DNA of 41,669 nucleotides, taken from NCBI GenBank assembly GCA_002416285.1, contig DICM01000021.1:1-41669 (forward strand), written 5' to 3'. Below are positions 39,631 to 41,669 of the stretch, in pieces (position 1 is the stretch's first letter; every line of letters begins with the position of its first letter). The notes below the pieces were generated by a model. That model worked only from the letters and a program-made list of their open reading frames with translations, searched no databases and was not told where the DNA came from. Position numbers and translations under genes: made by a program. The stretch comes from Caryophanales bacterium UBA5026 (GTDB lineage: Bacteria > Bacillota_I > Bacilli_A > RF39 > UBA660).

Positions 39631-41669
39631 TTAAGGTCGTGGTGTAATTTCATACAGTGCTCCGTAAGACCCTTCTTGTGCAACATCGACTTTAATCCAT
39701 CTGGTGTTAACTGGTACCGTATAATTTTTATCTTGTATTGTCTTATTATAAGCACTAATATTACTGATTTCCTTTTTATTTTCATCCAAAAATCTTATAT
39801 AGGAATAATATGTACTATTTCCTATACTACCACGCCATTTTACTCTAATCATTTTCCCTTCCATACTTGGATCCACTTTCATATATACATTAATTTGTTT
39901 AACATATGTACTGTCATTTCCATCATAAGCCGCCATGCCTAGCGAATCACTGACATTAGCTGTATAACTAGAGATAATTCTTGTTTCGTTTCCATATTGA
40001 TCAATCCCTTTCGCATAAATTACTTCACCTTGATTTACTTTAATTGGTTGATCTAGATAAGTCATCCAATCACCTGTTGTTCCAATTCGATAGAGTCTTT
40101 GAACACTCGTTGGGAAGTAATTAATTTTAATCATTTGATATGGAGTCCTAATAATTTTCGTCGGATCTGCATGTAATAGCATATATCCATTTTCAGTACT
40201 AAAAGTTGGCTCATTTGCAGATTGAATTTCATACATTGCTCCATAAGATCCCTCTTGTGCCACATCAACCCTAATCCACCTTGTTCTAGCAGGTACTGTA
40301 TATTTTACATCTTGTATGGTCTTATTATAAGCACTGACATTACTTATTTCCGTTTTATTTTCATCTAAGAATCTTATATAAGAATAATAAGTACTATTCC
40401 CTATACTACCACGCCATTTTACTCTAATCGTTTTTCCTTCCATACTTGGATCCACTTTCATATATACATTAATTTGTTTAACATATGTACTATCGTCTCC
40501 ATCATAAGCAGCTATTCCTAAAGCATCCGTTACATTAGCTGTATAACCAGAAGTAATTCTCGTCTCATTTCCATATTGATCAATACCTTTCGCATAAATC
40601 GTCTGTCCTTGATTTACCTTGACTGATTGATCATTATAGGTTTTCCATTCACCCGTTGCTCCAATCCGATAGAGTCTTTGCACACTCGTTGGAAAATAAT
40701 TGATTGTTACCATTTGATATGGGCTTTTAATGGTTTTTGTCGGATCAGCATGTAATAGCATATAGCCATTTTCAGCACTAAAAGTTGGCTCGCTTGCAGA
40801 TTGAATTTCATATAGTCTGCCTCGAACTGTCCCAGCCCATGATGATCCGAGAGCAAGCTCAACTTTAATCCATCTGGTGTTAACTGGTACTATATATTTT
40901 TCATCTCTTATTGTCTCATTATAAGCACTAACGCTACTCAACACATTTTTATTTTCATCTAAAAATCTCATATAAGAATAATATGTACCACTTCCTATAG
41001 CTCCTGACCACTTTATTCTAATAGTCTTCCCTTCCATGCTAGAATCAATTTTCATGTAACCACCGTTTTGATCTAAATAAGTAGAGTCATCACTATCATA
41101 AGCAGCTTGACCAATCGCATCACTTGGTAGTCCGACTGTTTTGGTAGCGGTTACTTCAAGTCCCGTACTTGTCTTCACACTCTTCGCTTTGATCGTTCCA
41201 GTTGCTAACTTAAACTCTCCTGTATATTCTACCCATGTTGCTCCATTATCCAAACTATAATAGTTCTTAATGTCCGTTCTACTGTCGTACACAATCGTTG
41301 TTTTCGAATCGAGATCGACTCCATAACTCGTTAAAATCGGATATCCTGCATTTGAGTTGATCACTGGTACTTTTGGTGCATCGATATCTAAACTGAGTAC
41401 TTTGTAGGTCTCGATCACTTCATTTCCTGCACTATCTTTCCCCTTCGCATAGATCGTTAACGTCTTATCGCTATTTCCTAGATTGTTGTTGATAACTGTG
41501 TAAGAATCAACATTGAATGGAGCAGTATAGTTCACCCAGGTACTACTGTTTCCTATCTTATATTGCTTACTCGTCGCATCTCCATAGTCTATACTAACGG
41601 TTACATTTAATCCTACTGTATTAAGTGGATTTACCGTAATTTCTATCGCTGGTGGTGTTAAATCAATGT
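39631..41669 (-). CDS. Large repeat-containing surface protein (5' end beyond the window)
   Basis: At least 679 residues; the frame stays open to the window edge, so the N-terminus is missing. The GTG at 41535 is only an internal codon. The visible part begins with Ig-like units (VNPLNTVGLNVTV..., IYAKGKDSAGNEVIETYKV) and then has an A-B-A-B-A array. A is about 95 residues (AYDGDDSTYV, MKVDPSMEGKTIRVKW, YYSYIRFLDENK, RWIKVDVAQ) and B about 98 (ENGYMLLHADPTK, INYFPTSVQRLYRIG, YAKGIDQYGNETRI). A has a jelly-roll or carbohydrate-binding look, unproven. The protein ends just after the third A with YEITPRP, with no LPXTG or transmembrane anchor. Ig-like style and location suggest a surface or secreted adhesin. 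Two small anchored proteins follow in the operon. Confidence 0.85.
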   Translation of the reverse strand, partial: IDLTPPAIEITVNPLNTVGLNVTVSIDYGDATSKQYKIGNSSTWVNYTAPFNVDSYTVINNNLGNSDKTLTIYAKGKDSAGNEVIETYKVLSLDIDAPKVPVINSNAGYPILTSYGVDLDSKTTIVYDSRTDIKNYYSLDNGATWVEYTGEFKLATGTIKAKSVKTSTGLEVTATKTVGLPSDAIGQAAYDSDDSTYLDQNGGYMKIDSSMEGKTIRIKWSGAIGSGTYYSYMRFLDENKNVLSSVSAYNETIRDEKYIVPVNTRWIKVELALGSSWAGTVRGRLYEIQSASEPTFSAENGYMLLHADPTKTIKSPYQMVTINYFPTSVQRLYRIGATGEWKTYNDQSVKVNQGQTIYAKGIDQYGNETRITSGYTANVTDALGIAAYDGDDSTYVKQINVYMKVDPSMEGKTIRVKWRGSIGNSTYYSYIRFLDENKTEISNVSAYNKTIQDVKYTVPARTRWIRVDVAQEGSYGAMYEIQSANEPTFSTENGYMLLHADPTKIIRTPYQMIKINYFPTSVQRLYRIGTTGDWMTYLDQPIKVNQGEVIYAKGIDQYGNETRIISSYTANVSDSLGMAAYDGNDSTYVKQINVYMKVDPSMEGKMIRVKWRGSIGNSTYYSYIRFLDENKKEISNISAYNKTIQDKNYTVPVNTRWIKVDVAQEGSYGALYEITPRP
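39648..41115 (-). repeat. Tandem 579-bp coding repeats (A-B-A-B-A)
   Basis: The same landmark (the end of unit A) recurs at 39651, 40230 and 40809, that is exactly 579 bp (193 codons) apart. The copies ending at 39651 and 40230 are nearly identical over long stretches, for example around 39830-39920 and 40410-40500. The copy nearest the window edge is more divergent. The last copy contains only the A half. Confidence 0.9.

Noticed and set aside
39598..39942. Plus-strand open frame of 114 codons at the end of the repeat protein.
   Set aside because: It mirrors the coding repeat on the minus strand, and its hydrophobic look comes from the reverse complement of that repeat.
39648..41115. CRISPR or insertion-sequence origin of the direct repeats.
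   Set aside because: The repeat period is exactly 193 codons within one open frame, with no short palindromic units, transposase or target duplications.
41533..41535. GTG at 41535 as the true start of the repeat protein.
   Set aside because: The frame continues open and Ig-like to the window edge, and there is no ribosome-binding site before the GTG.
1..41669. Mollicutes genetic code (TGA read as Trp).
   Set aside because: Several genes end cleanly with TGA (HipA-like, metallophosphoesterase, EIIB-like, second HerA), some inside terminators or ATGA overlaps, and the Trp codons read in the conserved motifs are TGG.

Overview
The window looks like a chromosome segment of a low-GC Gram-positive bacterium of the Bacilli/Erysipelotrichia type, probably host-associated. 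The evidence is the AT-rich sequence, strong AGGTGA/GGAGG ribosome-binding sites, consensus TTGACA-17-TATAAT promoters, a T-box, RNase J, the yqeG-yqeH, yceD-rpmF and ffh/ftsY genes, and spore-coat-type genes. TGA is used as a stop (several genes end in TGA, for example at 19403 and 30653), so this is not the Mollicutes code 4.

Layout. 1-5.0 kb: T-box-controlled glycyl-tRNA synthetase, a small XRE repressor, a YebC-family factor, then a HipA-like kinase translationally coupled to an RluA-type pseudouridine synthase. 5.0-9.3 kb: a CotD-like coat protein, a YmfH/YmfF M16 protease pair, and ffh. 9.3-9.9 kb: a decayed DUF4422 glycosyltransferase-like gene. 10.1-13.4 kb: ftsY, a small membrane protein, ylxM and a HerA-family ATPase in one tight operon. 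13.5-16.2 kb: a very large prepilin-like protein with Ig-like modules and a thrombospondin type 1 domain. 16.4-22.5 kb: RNase J, an orphan sensor kinase, a membrane-anchored EIIB-like protein lacking its active cysteine, a RodA/FtsW protein, a metallophosphoesterase and MTA/SAH nucleosidase. 22.5-27.2 kb: a second small prepilin, L32 with an unusual N-terminal extension, YceD, TmcAL, a tocopherol-cyclase-like protein and pyruvate kinase. 27.4-32.4 kb: a SWIM-SNF2 helicase and a second HerA-family ATPase. 32.5-36.6 kb: yqeH, yqeG and two FemABX-type aminoacyltransferases. 36.6-41.7 kb: a spoVID-ysxE-like pair, two small anchored proteins and a large repeat-bearing surface protein cut off by the window edge.

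Themes. Translation and protein export (GlyRS, YebC, SRP and its receptor, L32, TmcAL, YqeH) dominate. A cell-surface theme runs through the prepilin-like proteins, the repeat protein, the FemABX enzymes and the SEDS protein. Coat genes plus a KinA/KinB-style orphan kinase suggest a spore former, or a lineage that recently was one. The items most worth a second look are: (a) ribosomal protein L32 made with an N-terminal extension like the Prp-protease-cleaved leader of L27; (b) the prepilin-TSP1 fusion; (c) two HerA paralogues without NurA, one in the SRP-receptor operon; (d) the systematic overlap of stop codons with intrinsic terminators, as expected if transcription outruns translation.

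No rRNA, tRNA, CRISPR array, insertion sequence or prophage was seen. Coordinates of sites were counted by hand from the sequence; family names rest on recognised motifs, not on database searches.
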